Virus record (IMG/VR): IMGVR_UViG_3300027759_000232
Location: 1-35,507 of that record
Source of the DNA: a virus
DNA length: 35,507 nt
Strand: one strand, 5' to 3'
Below the pieces are notes generated by a model. The model saw only the letters and a program-made list of their open reading frames with translations. It was not told the DNA's origin and did no database searches. Position 1 is the stretch's first letter, and each line of letters opens with the position of its first letter. Below, piece by piece: positions 7,092-16,649 of the stretch. Position numbers and translations under genes: made by a program.

Positions 7092-8942
7092 ATGGCCATT
7101 GGCAAAATTTCTGGCCAAATGTTACAAAGCGACTTGGTACGCCAAGGCGTTGATTTGGCAATTGATTCAACATTGGTTTATTTTGATGTGGCCAATCGCA
7201 GAGTTGGTGTCAACAATACTACTCCCAATGTAGAACTAACCATAACAGGTAATTTGTATGCCAATTATCTAACAGGCAATGGCAGAGTATTAACTGGCAT
7301 CTTGGGCAGCAATGTATTGATGGGCGCAAATACTGCTGGGCAGTTGATCAGTAATGCTGTAACTTTAACCAATACCACAACAGTCACTGATGGTATTGCA
7401 CAACTAAATTTTGTATTAGGTAAACTAGTACCACCGTCTCCCCCGACATTTCCTGGCAGTAGTACATTAACTATCAGCACACTGAGCACTTATCGTATGT
7501 GTAATTTTACACAAACGGATAATACCACAGGTGCAAATAAGTCCGTGGCAGGCGGCACCAGTGTTAGTAATGTTAGAAGAGCAACCACCTACACCACCAG
7601 TACAATTGCCAACGTTGGCCCGGGTGACACCGGAACTGTTACAGCTTACAGAAATGGCATAGCTGTTGGTAATGTTGCACTGATAGCAGGCAATGTAAGC
7701 GGTACATATGGTAATTTAGTTATTACCCGCAGTGGTGACTATGCTAATGTGGCAAATGTGACAGCAGGATTTTGGTATTCATTTAGTTCCAGCTTGAGTG
7801 GCAATGTGGCCGCAGGATGGAATGAAGTTTATATTGTACACAGTGCAGCAGGCGGAACCAACACACCATATTGGTATTATGATGCCAGCGCCCCGGGAAC
7901 ACCCGCATTTAGTAATTTAGCAATTAATTTAACTACTAATAGCTCTACATACAGCAGTACAATTCCGCATTTAAATAGTTCAAGCTCATTTACTTTGACT
8001 GGTAATGTCAGCAGACTGAGCGGTGATATGTATCCTACCAGTGATAGTTTTATCACAGGCGTATCGGGCGGAGCATTTGCCACACCTTCTAGCATCACTT
8101 ATGCCACCGCGGGAGTAACAACTCCTTTGGCACAAAATTTATATGTCAGCAGCGGAAGTCAGTATTTCTCAACTACTGCGGCAGTTACAACTGGATTTGG
8201 ATCCAGTGCAACTGGTCCAAGTTTAAGTTCTTCCAATAGTTATAACACAGGTACTGGAACATATACCAGTGCGTTGGGTGTAATAGTGTTATACAAAACT
8301 GGCACTGGCACCAACATTGAAGAAACAAGTATACCTGTAACTAGTGTGGGTACAGGCAGCGGCAATGGATTGCGTGTAATTAATCCGGGTAGTACAGACA
8401 CTCCAGTCATCACGGCAAACACTGCGTTTAACAGCACCAGCAGTACTCTGCAAACTTATGACGCCACTGTGGTTGCAGCAGTGTTAAAACATGACCAAGT
8501 AAATTATTCAACTGGATATTTGCCGGTAGGTCCAAATTTAAGTTTAGGTCGAACCGGAGATCAATATTTTACATTTAGGTTTACTAGAACAGTTGTTAGT
8601 AAATTTAATATCAGTATAACAGGCAACGTGGCGGGACTTTGGGTAGCACTACCAGGCAGCACTATTGATTCAACCAGCACTCTTAACGGTTGGTTAGATA
8701 TGAGAACAGCGTATGCTGGTGCAGGTGTGCCTGGTGCAAACACGGGTGCCGGCGGCAACGGATCCAATGGTGTTGCCCTGGGCGGAACATTCACAGCCAA
8801 CTCCAGCAGCACACAAAGCAAAACTTGTACATTTGGCACAGTGAGTTCGAGTAGCACAGCATCAAATGAAATTTTTGTAAGATTAAAACTATTAGCAGGA
8901 CAAACTGTAACAGCATTAAGTATATTAACGGCAACAAATTAA
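7092..8942 (+). CDS. Tail-fibre / receptor-binding-type structural protein
   Basis: A 616-residue Ser/Thr/Asn/Gly-rich beta protein. The N-terminal part (YFDVANRRVGVNNTTPNVEL, then LTITGNLYANYLTGNGRVLTG) is a fibre attachment/shaft motif seen in many marine phage fibres. The middle (about 120-470) contains serine-rich beta repeats. The C-terminal 150 residues (from about NYSTGYLPVGPNLSLGRTGD through GLWVALPGST, NGWLDMRTAYAGAGVPGANT and SNEIFVRLKLLAGQTVTALS) form a conserved globular domain found at the tips of aquatic phage fibres, probably for surface binding. AGGA at 7081-7084 precedes the ATG. Only one base separates its stop from the next ATG. Confidence 0.8.
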   Translation: MAIGKISGQMLQSDLVRQGVDLAIDSTLVYFDVANRRVGVNNTTPNVELTITGNLYANYLTGNGRVLTGILGSNVLMGANTAGQLISNAVTLTNTTTVTDGIAQLNFVLGKLVPPSPPTFPGSSTLTISTLSTYRMCNFTQTDNTTGANKSVAGGTSVSNVRRATTYTTSTIANVGPGDTGTVTAYRNGIAVGNVALIAGNVSGTYGNLVITRSGDYANVANVTAGFWYSFSSSLSGNVAAGWNEVYIVHSAAGGTNTPYWYYDASAPGTPAFSNLAINLTTNSSTYSSTIPHLNSSSSFTLTGNVSRLSGDMYPTSDSFITGVSGGAFATPSSITYATAGVTTPLAQNLYVSSGSQYFSTTAAVTTGFGSSATGPSLSSSNSYNTGTGTYTSALGVIVLYKTGTGTNIEETSIPVTSVGTGSGNGLRVINPGSTDTPVITANTAFNSTSSTLQTYDATVVAAVLKHDQVNYSTGYLPVGPNLSLGRTGDQYFTFRFTRTVVSKFNISITGNVAGLWVALPGSTIDSTSTLNGWLDMRTAYAGAGVPGANTGAGGNGSNGVALGGTFTANSSSTQSKTCTFGTVSSSSTASNEIFVRLKLLAGQTVTALSILTATN

Positions 8943-8943
8943 T

Positions 8944-10086
8944 ATGGCAGTAACCGACGCACAAAAAGTTGATTATTTATGGAAAAAGGTAGGCTTTGGC
9001 GTGGCCAAAACTGACACCTCTGCCATAAAGAGCGCCAGTAACGAAGCCAACGCTAGTCCGTTATTAATTCGCGGCGACACTCTTTGGGTAAACAGTGACT
9101 TGATACCGGCCACTGCTCCTTCTGCCAATACTGCTATCGTGAGAGTATATTCAGGCACCACGGCAATACAAATGGTCAACGACGCGACTTCGTCAACTAA
9201 TAGAACATGGGTCACGAATCTGCCAGACTGGATTAGCAGTGAATTTGGATCCACATACCAGCCCCGATTATGGGCTGCACCTGCGGCAACAGCCAATGCC
9301 GCCGCAGTTGGCACCCGACTATTTCCGGACGGCAGCGGCAATGCTGATGCTTGGTTCTTTGACCCACAAGCAGGACTGATTAATTTTGATGATACCAATG
9401 TACCAACCGCAGTAGCTGGCAACGTGGTCTTTATTGAAGGCTATAGATATATTGGATTAAAGGGCGTATCTAATATATCCTTTACCACTAATACTGGTAA
9501 TATAACATTTAACAATACTACTATCAGTACCGATATCACAAATGGCAACATTTATCTGGCGCCAACGGGTACTGGCATGGTGCAGATAAATGGAACGAAT
9601 GCATTTAGTATGCCCATTGGTACCACCGCACAGCAGCCAAATTATGTACCGGCTGGCAGTTTTCGATATAATTCAGACTTGACCTCTCCTGAATTTTTCA
9701 ATGGATCAACTTGGGTGTCGGTTACAACCAGTGTAGTAAGTCAGTCTATTACGCCCAATGGAAGCACAAATGCATTTGTACTAACCTCCAGTACCACAAC
9801 CAGTGGCGTTATTGTTAGCTTGAACGGTGTTATCCAAAGCCCCACAACAGCCTACGGTGTAAGTGGAAATGTGATAACTTTTACAGAAACTCCGCTGACC
9901 ACAGACATTATTGATGTGAGATTTATATCCACAGGCCAAGTATTTGGCTTAAACTTTGGCGGAAATGTGCCCACAACCAGTACCAGCACAGGTGCTAAAG
10001 GTCAAGTGGCTTATGACAGTAATTTCATCTATATTTGTGTAGCACAAAACACTTGGATCCGCGCCAACAGTCAAAGTACATTCTAA
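8944..10086 (+). CDS. Tail-fibre protein
   Basis: The 380-residue product starts with a conserved phage domain (about 1-180: YLWKKVGFGVAKTDTSAIKS, then SPLLIRGDTLWV and later DAWFFDPQAGLINF) found at the start of structural genes in several T4-like and other tailed phages. Next come a shaft segment, a GTTAQQPNYVPAGSFRYNS module and a SLNGVIQSPTTAYGVSGNVI module. The last two are duplicated in the 1728-residue fibre downstream and in the 141-residue protein at 6656. It ends with a small GQVAYDSNFIYICVAQNTWI strand cluster. It is the last gene of the first fibre operon. No clear terminator follows; the 71-base gap holds a late-promoter-like element. Confidence 0.8.
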   Translation: MAVTDAQKVDYLWKKVGFGVAKTDTSAIKSASNEANASPLLIRGDTLWVNSDLIPATAPSANTAIVRVYSGTTAIQMVNDATSSTNRTWVTNLPDWISSEFGSTYQPRLWAAPAATANAAAVGTRLFPDGSGNADAWFFDPQAGLINFDDTNVPTAVAGNVVFIEGYRYIGLKGVSNISFTTNTGNITFNNTTISTDITNGNIYLAPTGTGMVQINGTNAFSMPIGTTAQQPNYVPAGSFRYNSDLTSPEFFNGSTWVSVTTSVVSQSITPNGSTNAFVLTSSTTTSGVIVSLNGVIQSPTTAYGVSGNVITFTETPLTTDIIDVRFISTGQVFGLNFGGNVPTTSTSTGAKGQVAYDSNFIYICVAQNTWIRANSQSTF

Positions 10087-10124
10087 GTATTTTTGATCCC
10101 CTGTAGAGCCTTTTTAAAACTTTT

Positions 10125-10132
10125 GGTAAATA
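10125..10132 (+). promoter_or_regulatory. Late-promoter-like element (GGTAAATA) for the giant fibre
   Basis: GGTAAATA shares the TAAATA core of the late octamer. An overlapping alternative, GTATATAAA at 10133-10141, is also possible. AAGGG at 10144-10148 then gives a normal ribosome site for the ATG at 10158. Confidence 0.45.
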
Positions 10133-10157
10133 GTATATAAACCAAGGGTATTTCAGC

Positions 10158-13100
10158 ATGGCCATTACAAGAATTAAAAATAATCAGATCACTGATGCTA
10201 CAATCACCAATGTTAAGATTCTATCACAGACCTTGACTGGCGATTTGATGAATCCCAATTTAACATTCAATAGTAATTTGGTGTTAAATGGTAATTTGAC
10301 GGTGACAGGCAATGTTACCGCGGTACAAAGTACCACAACACAAATCACAGACCCGCTGTTGACTTTGGGTCTCGGCAATGCAGGTACCAGTTATGATCTT
10401 GGTTTAGTATTGATTCGTGGTAGTGGCGGCAACAGATTTATTGGCTTTAAAGAAAATCTAGGCGCATTTGTATTCATTAATACCACTGAAGACGGTTTAA
10501 CCACTGGTAATATTGCCACAACAGCCTACTCCAATGTAATTTTTGGCAATGCCACTACCTTAGGTTCCAGTACATTCGGCGGCATTACACTGAGTGGTAA
10601 TACTATTAGCGCCGCGGGGGTATTGACAGTTCGCAGTGATGCTGGTACCGTAACAATTCCTAATGCTACAATTATTTCCAGCACACTGAGTGTTTCGGGT
10701 GCAACCACAGTTGATAGTTTAAGATCCAATGCAGGTATAATTGCCACCACAGGCAGTTTCTCCAGCAATTTAACAGCCAGCGCACTAACAGTCAACACCA
10801 GTGCAGTAGTAGGCACTACTTTGCAAGCAGTGGCAGGCATACAAGCAACAGCAATTGGTAATGTTACGGCCAGTACTGGTGCATTTACCACATTAGATGC
10901 CACAGGTGCAATCACTGGTGCTACTACTATCACCACAACTGGTACTGCCACATTAAACGCATTAAATGTGAATAATGCAGCAACCGCAGGTACAACATTA
11001 ACTGTTGGCGGAACTGCCACTGTTAACGCACTGGTAAGTAATGGCAGCATACAAGGCACAACATTAAATGGTTCAGGTAATGCCACAGTATCTGCATTAA
11101 CAGTTAATAACTCTGCAACAATTGGCACAACTCTGGGTGTAACTGGCAACACCACTGTTGGCAACTTAAATACTACAGGTAATATAAATGCAGGATATTT
11201 CTTTGGTAATGGTAGCTTACTGACTGGTGTAGCAGCAGCGTCTGCAAGCACTGCTGTCACCGTTACTGGTAACGCACAACCAAACATTACTAGTGTTGGT
11301 GTACTGAGTAGTTTAACAAGTTCTGGAAATATTACTGCCAGTGGATTAACAATTAACAACTCTGCTACAGTCGGAACAACATTGGGAGTCACTGGTAATA
11401 TCAATGGAAGTGGTATTACTTTAACAGGGTCATTGGTAGCAACAGGTTCGGGTGATTTCGATGGCGGCTTGCAAAGCACTCCAATTGGAAATGCCGCTCC
11501 AAGCACAGCATTGTTCACCACAGTTGGCGCTAGCAGTAACGCAACAGTGGCGGCATTAACTGTAAATGGAACCGCAACCTTCGGTAGTACTGTGGGAGTA
11601 ACTGGTACTTTGACTGGCGCTGCTGCACAATTTACTACTATTAACGGCTCCGGAACTGCAACATTAAACGCATTGAATGTGAATAATGCAGCCACTGCAG
11701 GCACAACATTAACTGTTGGCGGCACTGCCACTGTTAATGCTTTGGTTTCTAATACTACTTTTACCGCAGCTTCTGGCACTATACTAGGAAACTTGTTAGT
11801 TGAAGGCAACTTGGCAGTACTGGGTAATCTATCATACATCAATGTGGACAGCTTTACAGTTGAAGATCCGATTATTCAATTGAATACTGGACCCAACGGC
11901 GCACCGTTGAGTGTGGACAATAACTTTGATTCTGGTGTCAGCACAAACTATTATGACGGCGCGGACCGCAGAACATTCTTTGGTCGCAAAGACAGCAGCG
12001 GCTTTTTTGAATACTTTAGTAATGTGGCTAGCGAAACTGGCAATGTGATCACAGGTACCTACGGTACTATAAAATCTGGTAACTTACAACTGGTCAGTGC
12101 AGCCACAATAGGTACTACCGTGGTAGTAGGCGGCAACGCCACAGTGGCTGCATTGACAGTCAATGCTAGTGCAGTAGTTGGCACCACCCTACAAGCAGTA
12201 GCAGGCATACAGGCAACACCAATTGGTAATGTGACAGCCAGTACTGGTAACTTTACTACTGTTGGCGCTACTGGAACTGCCACAGTCAACGCATTGGTCA
12301 GCAATGGTGCTGTGAGCGGAACTACCGCACAGTTTACTACCGTTAACAGCTCTGCTAATGCCACCGTAAACGGTTTAACCGTTAATACCAGTGCAGTAGT
12401 CGGGTCAACCCTACAAGCAGTAGCAGGTATCCAAGCAACACCAATTGGTAATATTACGGCCAGTTCTGGCGCATTTACCACATTGAATGCCACAGGTGCA
12501 ATCACTGGAGCAACAACACTTACCACAACTGGTACTGCCACATTAAATGCTGTAAATGTGAATAATGCTGGCACAGTGGGTACAACATTAACAGTGGGAG
12601 GCACAGCCACAGTCAATGCATTGATCAGCAACGGAGCTATACAAGGCACAACATTAAGTGGTTCTGCTAATGCCACTGTAAACGGTTTAACAGTCAATAC
12701 CAGCGCTGTAGTGGGTACTACACTACAAGCGGTAGCTGGTATACAAGCAACACCAATTGGTAATGTGACTGCGTCTAGTGGTGCATTTACTACACTAAAT
12801 GCTACTGGAGCAATCACTGGCGCAACAACACTTACCACAACTGGCACCGCAACATTAAATGCATTAACAGTCAACAATGCTGGCACAGTGGGCACAACAC
12901 TAACGGTGGGCGGAACAGCCACAGTCAATGCATTGGTCAGCAATGGCGCGATACAAGGCACAACATTAAGTGGATCTGGTAATGCAACAGTTGCAGGTTT
13001 AACAGTCAATGCCAGCGCAGTGATCGGTACTACACTACAAGCAGCAGGAGGCGTACAAGCAACACCAATTGGCAATGCGACAGCCAGTTCTGGTGCATTT

Positions 13101-15344
13101 ACCACACTAACATCAAGTGGCCTAACTACATTTACCAATGCCACTGACAGCACTGGTCCTACCAGTGGTGCGGTTGTGATAACAGGTGGTTTGGGTGTCG
13201 GCAAAGATCTTAATGTAACTACTGAAGCCAACATTGGCAATGTCACATTAAACAACTTGACTATCAGCAGTAACATCACCAACCAAGGATTGAATATCAA
13301 TCCAAACGGTACTGGAGTTACCACTATCAACAGTGGTTTGAACACCAGCCGTACTGTGATCAACGGCACAGCCGCAAACACATTGGTGGTTAGTGGTACA
13401 CAAGTTGGTGTTAACACCAGCAGCTTTATCAGTGGAGCAACATTCCAAGTTAATGCACTGGACAGTATATTACTACCAAAAGGTGCAATCGGTGACAGAC
13501 CGGGTTCGCCAGCTGCTGGTATGCTGCGATTCAGTACCAGCCAAGGCTCAATTGAGTGGTACAACGGCTCCTCTTGGGCCATTCCAACAGGCGACTTTAC
13601 AGTTGTGGTGGCCAACAGTCAAACCGGCAACGGCAGTGCCACATTGTTTACCCTACCAGTGGCCAACGCCAGTACAGCCGGTACAATTGTAAGTATCAAC
13701 GGTGTGGTTCAACAACCAACATCAGCTTATAGTATCACTGGTGCCAATGTAACATTCACAGAAGCTCCGGCCAGCACAGATGTAATTGATTTCCGTGTGT
13801 TCACTACTACAGCGCAGGTAACCGAAGTCACTGATATTGCAGGTACAACTGGCTTATTCTTTGACTTGCCCACAGCAGGCAGTCAGATCACCACAATAAA
13901 GACTGTGGGTACCGAGTCATTTAGTATTCAGGCCAACAGCACAGCTAGATTTACTGGTAATGTTGAACCAAGTGCTAATATTACCTACAGTTTGGGTAGT
14001 ACCACAAATCGTTGGAAAGATTTATGGCTGAGCGGTAGTACAATTTATTTGGGTAACATTCAAATACAGAACACCACTGGTAACACTGTTTCGTTTGTGA
14101 CAAGAACAGGAGCACCTGCTTCATTAGATGTCGACATCAGTGATCCAAGCGGTATACAAGCAACACCAATTGGTAATGCTACTCCGTCAACTGGTAACTT
14201 TACCACAGTGGACGCAACTGGTAATATATCGGCCAGTTACTTTACTGGTAACGGTAGATTATTGTCTGGTATCGATGCAACCAGCATACAAAACGGCACC
14301 AGCAATGTTAAAGTTTATCCTAGTGGCTCAGTGACCACAGGAATAGGCAGCAGCAATGTATTTGTAGTTTCCAGCACTGGTGCTACTGTGATTGGCAACG
14401 TTCTTGTTGGCAGCGGCTCAGCAAGCAGCTCACCTGATTGTGAACTTAATATTTTAGCAAGTCCACAAACTGTGAGTTACAGTCTTTCAGGCCCTAGTAC
14501 AACACTGGGAACAGACTTACACATAAGTGGAGCAGACGCATCACAAACTCGTATTGTTCAAGACTCGTTTGGCACAAGCACATATGTAGCGTTCACTGGA
14601 AGAACTGCCAGAGGCACTGCGGCCACGCCAACACAAACTTTGTCAGGTGACACACTAACACAATTCACAGCTCGTGGATTCAGTAATGGAAGTTTACAGT
14701 TTGGTAATGTGTCAACTGGTCGAATTGATATTATAGCCGCAGAAAACTTTACAGATACCAGTCGTGCTACCAATGTACAGGTATTCACTACAGCAACGGG
14801 ATCCATAACGCCTACGGCAATAGCCACATTTAGTAGCGCAGGCGGTCTAAGTGTAGCTGGTAATGTGACAGTGACTAATAATATCTTTAATGGCGGCACA
14901 ACCGGTACTGGTAATATTGGTGCTACTGGCGCAACATTTAATACGGTGTTTGCCAAAGCAACCACAGCACAATACGCTGACTTGGCAGAAAATTACTCCG
15001 GAGATGCAGTTTACGAACCGGGCACTGTGGTTCACTTTGGTGGATCGCAAGAAGTCACATTGTGCGACGAAGATATGTGTCGTCGAGTTGCAGGTGTAGT
15101 TTCTACGAATCCTGCTTATTTGATGAATAGCCATTTACAAGGTATTGCTACTCCTGTGGCTCTACAAGGTCGAGTGCCATGTAAAGTACAGGGCACAGTA
15201 CGCTTGGGGGATATGATGGTCAGTGCTGGCAACGGATTTGCCCGCGCAGAAGCTGACCCAACATTGGGCAGTGTAATTGGCAAAGCTCTAGCGGACTTTG
15301 ATGGCATCGAAGGTGTAATTGAAGTGGTTGTGGGTCGAGTATAA
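10158..15344 (+). CDS. Giant repetitive tail fibre with C-terminal maturation-like domain
   Basis: A 1728-residue fibre. The N-terminus (NNQITDATITNVKIL, then NGNLTVTGNVTAV and a DPLLTLGLGN segment) is the usual fibre base. Residues about 175-1000 are Thr/Ala/Val/Gly/Asn repeats with signatures such as GIQATPIGNVTAS and GAFTTLNATGAITG, including 104-residue tandem copies. They are interrupted near 575-640 by a globular insert (DPIIQLNTGPNGAPL, FFGRKDSSGFFEYF). A joint module (LPKGAIGDRPGSPAAGMLRF, IVSINGVVQQPTSAY) follows near 1110-1230, and then ITYSLGSTTNRWKDLWLSGS. The last 155 residues (from about 1574) contain YADLAENY, RVAGVVSTNPAYLMNS and GRVPCKVQG, and recur as a separate gene at 20980. 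This end resembles the autoproteolytic chaperone domain of some phage appendages (Peptidase G2 type), which is an inference. No S74-type signature is visible. Probably a host-recognition fibre. Confidence 0.88.
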   Translation: MAITRIKNNQITDATITNVKILSQTLTGDLMNPNLTFNSNLVLNGNLTVTGNVTAVQSTTTQITDPLLTLGLGNAGTSYDLGLVLIRGSGGNRFIGFKENLGAFVFINTTEDGLTTGNIATTAYSNVIFGNATTLGSSTFGGITLSGNTISAAGVLTVRSDAGTVTIPNATIISSTLSVSGATTVDSLRSNAGIIATTGSFSSNLTASALTVNTSAVVGTTLQAVAGIQATAIGNVTASTGAFTTLDATGAITGATTITTTGTATLNALNVNNAATAGTTLTVGGTATVNALVSNGSIQGTTLNGSGNATVSALTVNNSATIGTTLGVTGNTTVGNLNTTGNINAGYFFGNGSLLTGVAAASASTAVTVTGNAQPNITSVGVLSSLTSSGNITASGLTINNSATVGTTLGVTGNINGSGITLTGSLVATGSGDFDGGLQSTPIGNAAPSTALFTTVGASSNATVAALTVNGTATFGSTVGVTGTLTGAAAQFTTINGSGTATLNALNVNNAATAGTTLTVGGTATVNALVSNTTFTAASGTILGNLLVEGNLAVLGNLSYINVDSFTVEDPIIQLNTGPNGAPLSVDNNFDSGVSTNYYDGADRRTFFGRKDSSGFFEYFSNVASETGNVITGTYGTIKSGNLQLVSAATIGTTVVVGGNATVAALTVNASAVVGTTLQAVAGIQATPIGNVTASTGNFTTVGATGTATVNALVSNGAVSGTTAQFTTVNSSANATVNGLTVNTSAVVGSTLQAVAGIQATPIGNITASSGAFTTLNATGAITGATTLTTTGTATLNAVNVNNAGTVGTTLTVGGTATVNALISNGAIQGTTLSGSANATVNGLTVNTSAVVGTTLQAVAGIQATPIGNVTASSGAFTTLNATGAITGATTLTTTGTATLNALTVNNAGTVGTTLTVGGTATVNALVSNGAIQGTTLSGSGNATVAGLTVNASAVIGTTLQAAGGVQATPIGNATASSGAFTTLTSSGLTTFTNATDSTGPTSGAVVITGGLGVGKDLNVTTEANIGNVTLNNLTISSNITNQGLNINPNGTGVTTINSGLNTSRTVINGTAANTLVVSGTQVGVNTSSFISGATFQVNALDSILLPKGAIGDRPGSPAAGMLRFSTSQGSIEWYNGSSWAIPTGDFTVVVANSQTGNGSATLFTLPVANASTAGTIVSINGVVQQPTSAYSITGANVTFTEAPASTDVIDFRVFTTTAQVTEVTDIAGTTGLFFDLPTAGSQITTIKTVGTESFSIQANSTARFTGNVEPSANITYSLGSTTNRWKDLWLSGSTIYLGNIQIQNTTGNTVSFVTRTGAPASLDVDISDPSGIQATPIGNATPSTGNFTTVDATGNISASYFTGNGRLLSGIDATSIQNGTSNVKVYPSGSVTTGIGSSNVFVVSSTGATVIGNVLVGSGSASSSPDCELNILASPQTVSYSLSGPSTTLGTDLHISGADASQTRIVQDSFGTSTYVAFTGRTARGTAATPTQTLSGDTLTQFTARGFSNGSLQFGNVSTGRIDIIAAENFTDTSRATNVQVFTTATGSITPTAIATFSSAGGLSVAGNVTVTNNIFNGGTTGTGNIGATGATFNTVFAKATTAQYADLAENYSGDAVYEPGTVVHFGGSQEVTLCDEDMCRRVAGVVSTNPAYLMNSHLQGIATPVALQGRVPCKVQGTVRLGDMMVSAGNGFARAEADPTLGSVIGKALADFDGIEGVIEVVVGRV
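12357..13112 (+). repeat. 312-bp coding tandem repeats in the giant fibre gene
   Basis: Two full units (12357-12668 and 12669-12980) and a partial third (12981 to about 13112) keep an exact 312-base period. For example the CCAATTGG core occurs at 12441 and 12753, with CCAATTGGC at 13065. Each unit encodes 104 residues (NATVNGLTVN... through GTTLSGS). A related but differently spaced copy lies at 12219, and older degenerate copies reach back to about 10780. The period keeps the reading frame, so units could be gained or lost by recombination. Confidence 0.9.
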
Positions 15345-15362
15345 CCAATCAACTCAAATCTA

Positions 15363-15382
15363 AAAGGGCCTTTGGGCCCTTT
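15363..15382 (+). terminator. Terminator-like hairpin after the giant fibre
   Basis: Eight-base-pair stem AAAGGGCC/GGCCCTTT with TTTG loop (15371-15374). The T tract is weak (CAGTTTTA follows), so termination may be partial. Confidence 0.7.
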
Positions 15383-15389
15383 CAGTTTT

Positions 15390-15397
15390 AATAAATA
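15390..15397 (+). promoter_or_regulatory. T4-type late promoter (AATAAATA)
   Basis: AATAAATA lies directly after the hairpin and 23 bases before the ATG at 15421. The predicted start near 15403 leaves a leader of about 18 nt without a strong ribosome site. Confidence 0.65.
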
Positions 15398-15420
15398 CAC
15401 TATATTCGAGAATTAGATAA

Positions 15421-16275
15421 ATGGCATTAACCAGACCAACGCTGCAAAATATCAACACCAATCTGACCACATTTAGTGATAGTCTGGTGGTGATCAATTT
15501 TGCCAATATAGCTAACAGGGATATTGGCACAGTATATGATCGCAGTCTGAGTAGTGCATCTAATGTAGCACTAGTCTGGCAAGAATCTCGTCAAGCATTT
15601 ACTTTTGCATATACTACCAGCACTGGATTGGCCGTTGGAAACATTGCAGTGACCAGCAATGCTAATATTAGCGCAGGCAATGTGTTTGCTTCCAGCTATT
15701 TCTACTCTAATGGCACTGCTTTTGTCGGAGGGGGCGGTGGCGGCACCGGCATTACTTACACTGCAAATACTGCGCCTCCGGCAAGCGGCAATATTGCCGG
15801 AGATCAATGGTATAGCACCTCCAGCGATGTACTGTATGAATTTCAGTACGATGGTACCAGTTATTATTGGGTAGATATTACCGGAGCAGCATTTGGAAAT
15901 GCGGCCAGCGGCGGCCTACCGGCTGGTAATTTGTCGGTGTCAGGTTACATTGTGCCAAATGCTAATGTTACATATGATTTAGGAACTCCAGGACTAAGAT
16001 GGCGAAGTTTATATCTAAGCGGAAACACCATCGATCTAGCCGGAGCCACAATTAAGACAGATTCGACAACTGGCGCAATTGCATTGGTACCACAACCAAC
16101 AGCGGCAGCACCAAATCCAACAGCATTAGTTATTAGCTCATCGGGTGGACTTTCAACAGCCGCAACTACTGATGGTGCGATCTCGGCAAATGCATTTGCA
16201 AATGCATCGGCCAATGCATCGCCTGCAGTGTCGGCAGGCAAGGTTATAGCATTGTCAATGATATTCGGAGGATAA
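15421..16275 (+). CDS. Tail-fibre protein, paralogue of the gene at 5675
   Basis: A 284-residue beta-rich fibre protein. The N-terminal module (TTFSDSLVVINFANIANRDI then VALVWQESRQAFTFAYTT) corresponds to the label-like module of the 5675 protein. A run of glycines near residues 103-108 acts as a hinge. GDQWYSTSSDVLYEFQYDG and YYWVDITG follow as a small W/Y-rich domain. VTYDLGTPGLRWRSLYLSGN matches the ITYSLGSTTNRWKDLWLSGS motif of the giant fibre. A short alanine/asparagine repeat (FANASANAS) is encoded by AATGCAT-type triplets. The end, GKVIALSMIFGG, matches the end of the 5675 gene. The next ATG begins two bases after the stop. Confidence 0.8.
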   Translation: MALTRPTLQNINTNLTTFSDSLVVINFANIANRDIGTVYDRSLSSASNVALVWQESRQAFTFAYTTSTGLAVGNIAVTSNANISAGNVFASSYFYSNGTAFVGGGGGGTGITYTANTAPPASGNIAGDQWYSTSSDVLYEFQYDGTSYYWVDITGAAFGNAASGGLPAGNLSVSGYIVPNANVTYDLGTPGLRWRSLYLSGNTIDLAGATIKTDSTTGAIALVPQPTAAAPNPTALVISSSGGLSTAATTDGAISANAFANASANASPAVSAGKVIALSMIFGG

Positions 16276-16276
16276 G

Positions 16277-16648
16277 ATGGCACAACCAAATTTAGTAAAC
16301 ACAACAACAATTTATGGCAAAACAACGGGGGCTAACTTAACTAGTATAACTGCAACCACGGTTCTGAATAATCCAGCAAGTTCGGGTAAATGTTTGAAAA
16401 TCAACACAGTTAATGCTTGTAATTACAGCGCAAATAATGCAAACGTAACAATATCTTACTATACTGGTGCAAATGTTGGTGGAGTACAATTTCAAATTGT
16501 AGGTAATGTTGTTGTCCCGGCTAACAGTACACTAAATGTCATTGATAAATCTAGTCAATATTATTTAGAAGAAAATACCAGTTTAGGTGCAACTGCAGGT
16601 ACAGCTAATGCAATTATTGTAACTTGTAGCTATGAGGACATAAGTTAA
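16277..16648 (+). CDS. Small beta-rich virion protein, paralogue of the gene at 6348
   Basis: The 123-residue product has the same order as the 6348 protein: an N-terminal segment with GKTTGANLTS, a CNYSANNANVTISYYTG strand pair, then VPANSTLNVIDKSSQYYLEE and a C-terminal NAIIVTCSYEDIS strand. The context is also the same: it directly follows a fibre whose end matches the one before 6348. A fibre-plus-small-protein pair has therefore been duplicated. Function is unknown, but the role is likely structural. The gene is tightly packed, with one base between stop and start on each side. Confidence 0.75.
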   Translation: MAQPNLVNTTTIYGKTTGANLTSITATTVLNNPASSGKCLKINTVNACNYSANNANVTISYYTGANVGGVQFQIVGNVVVPANSTLNVIDKSSQYYLEENTSLGATAGTANAIIVTCSYEDIS

Positions 16649-16649
16649 C

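Noticed and set aside
12357-13112. Possible CRISPR-like array
   Set aside because: The period is 312 bp, repeats are degenerate and coding in frame, and there are no short spacers or cas genes.
10526-13615. Long antisense open frames (438 and 518 residues) opposite the giant fibre gene
   Set aside because: They arise because Thr/Ala/Val/Asn repeats on the plus strand give Val/Pro/Ala/Thr-rich frames without stops on the minus strand. The proteins have no starts with ribosome sites and only mirror the repeat composition.
16188-16225. Iteron-like AATGCAT/GCAAATGCATCGGCC repeats suggesting an origin
   Set aside because: They are a short codon-level repeat encoding an Ala/Asn/Ser stretch inside the fibre gene, with no other origin features.
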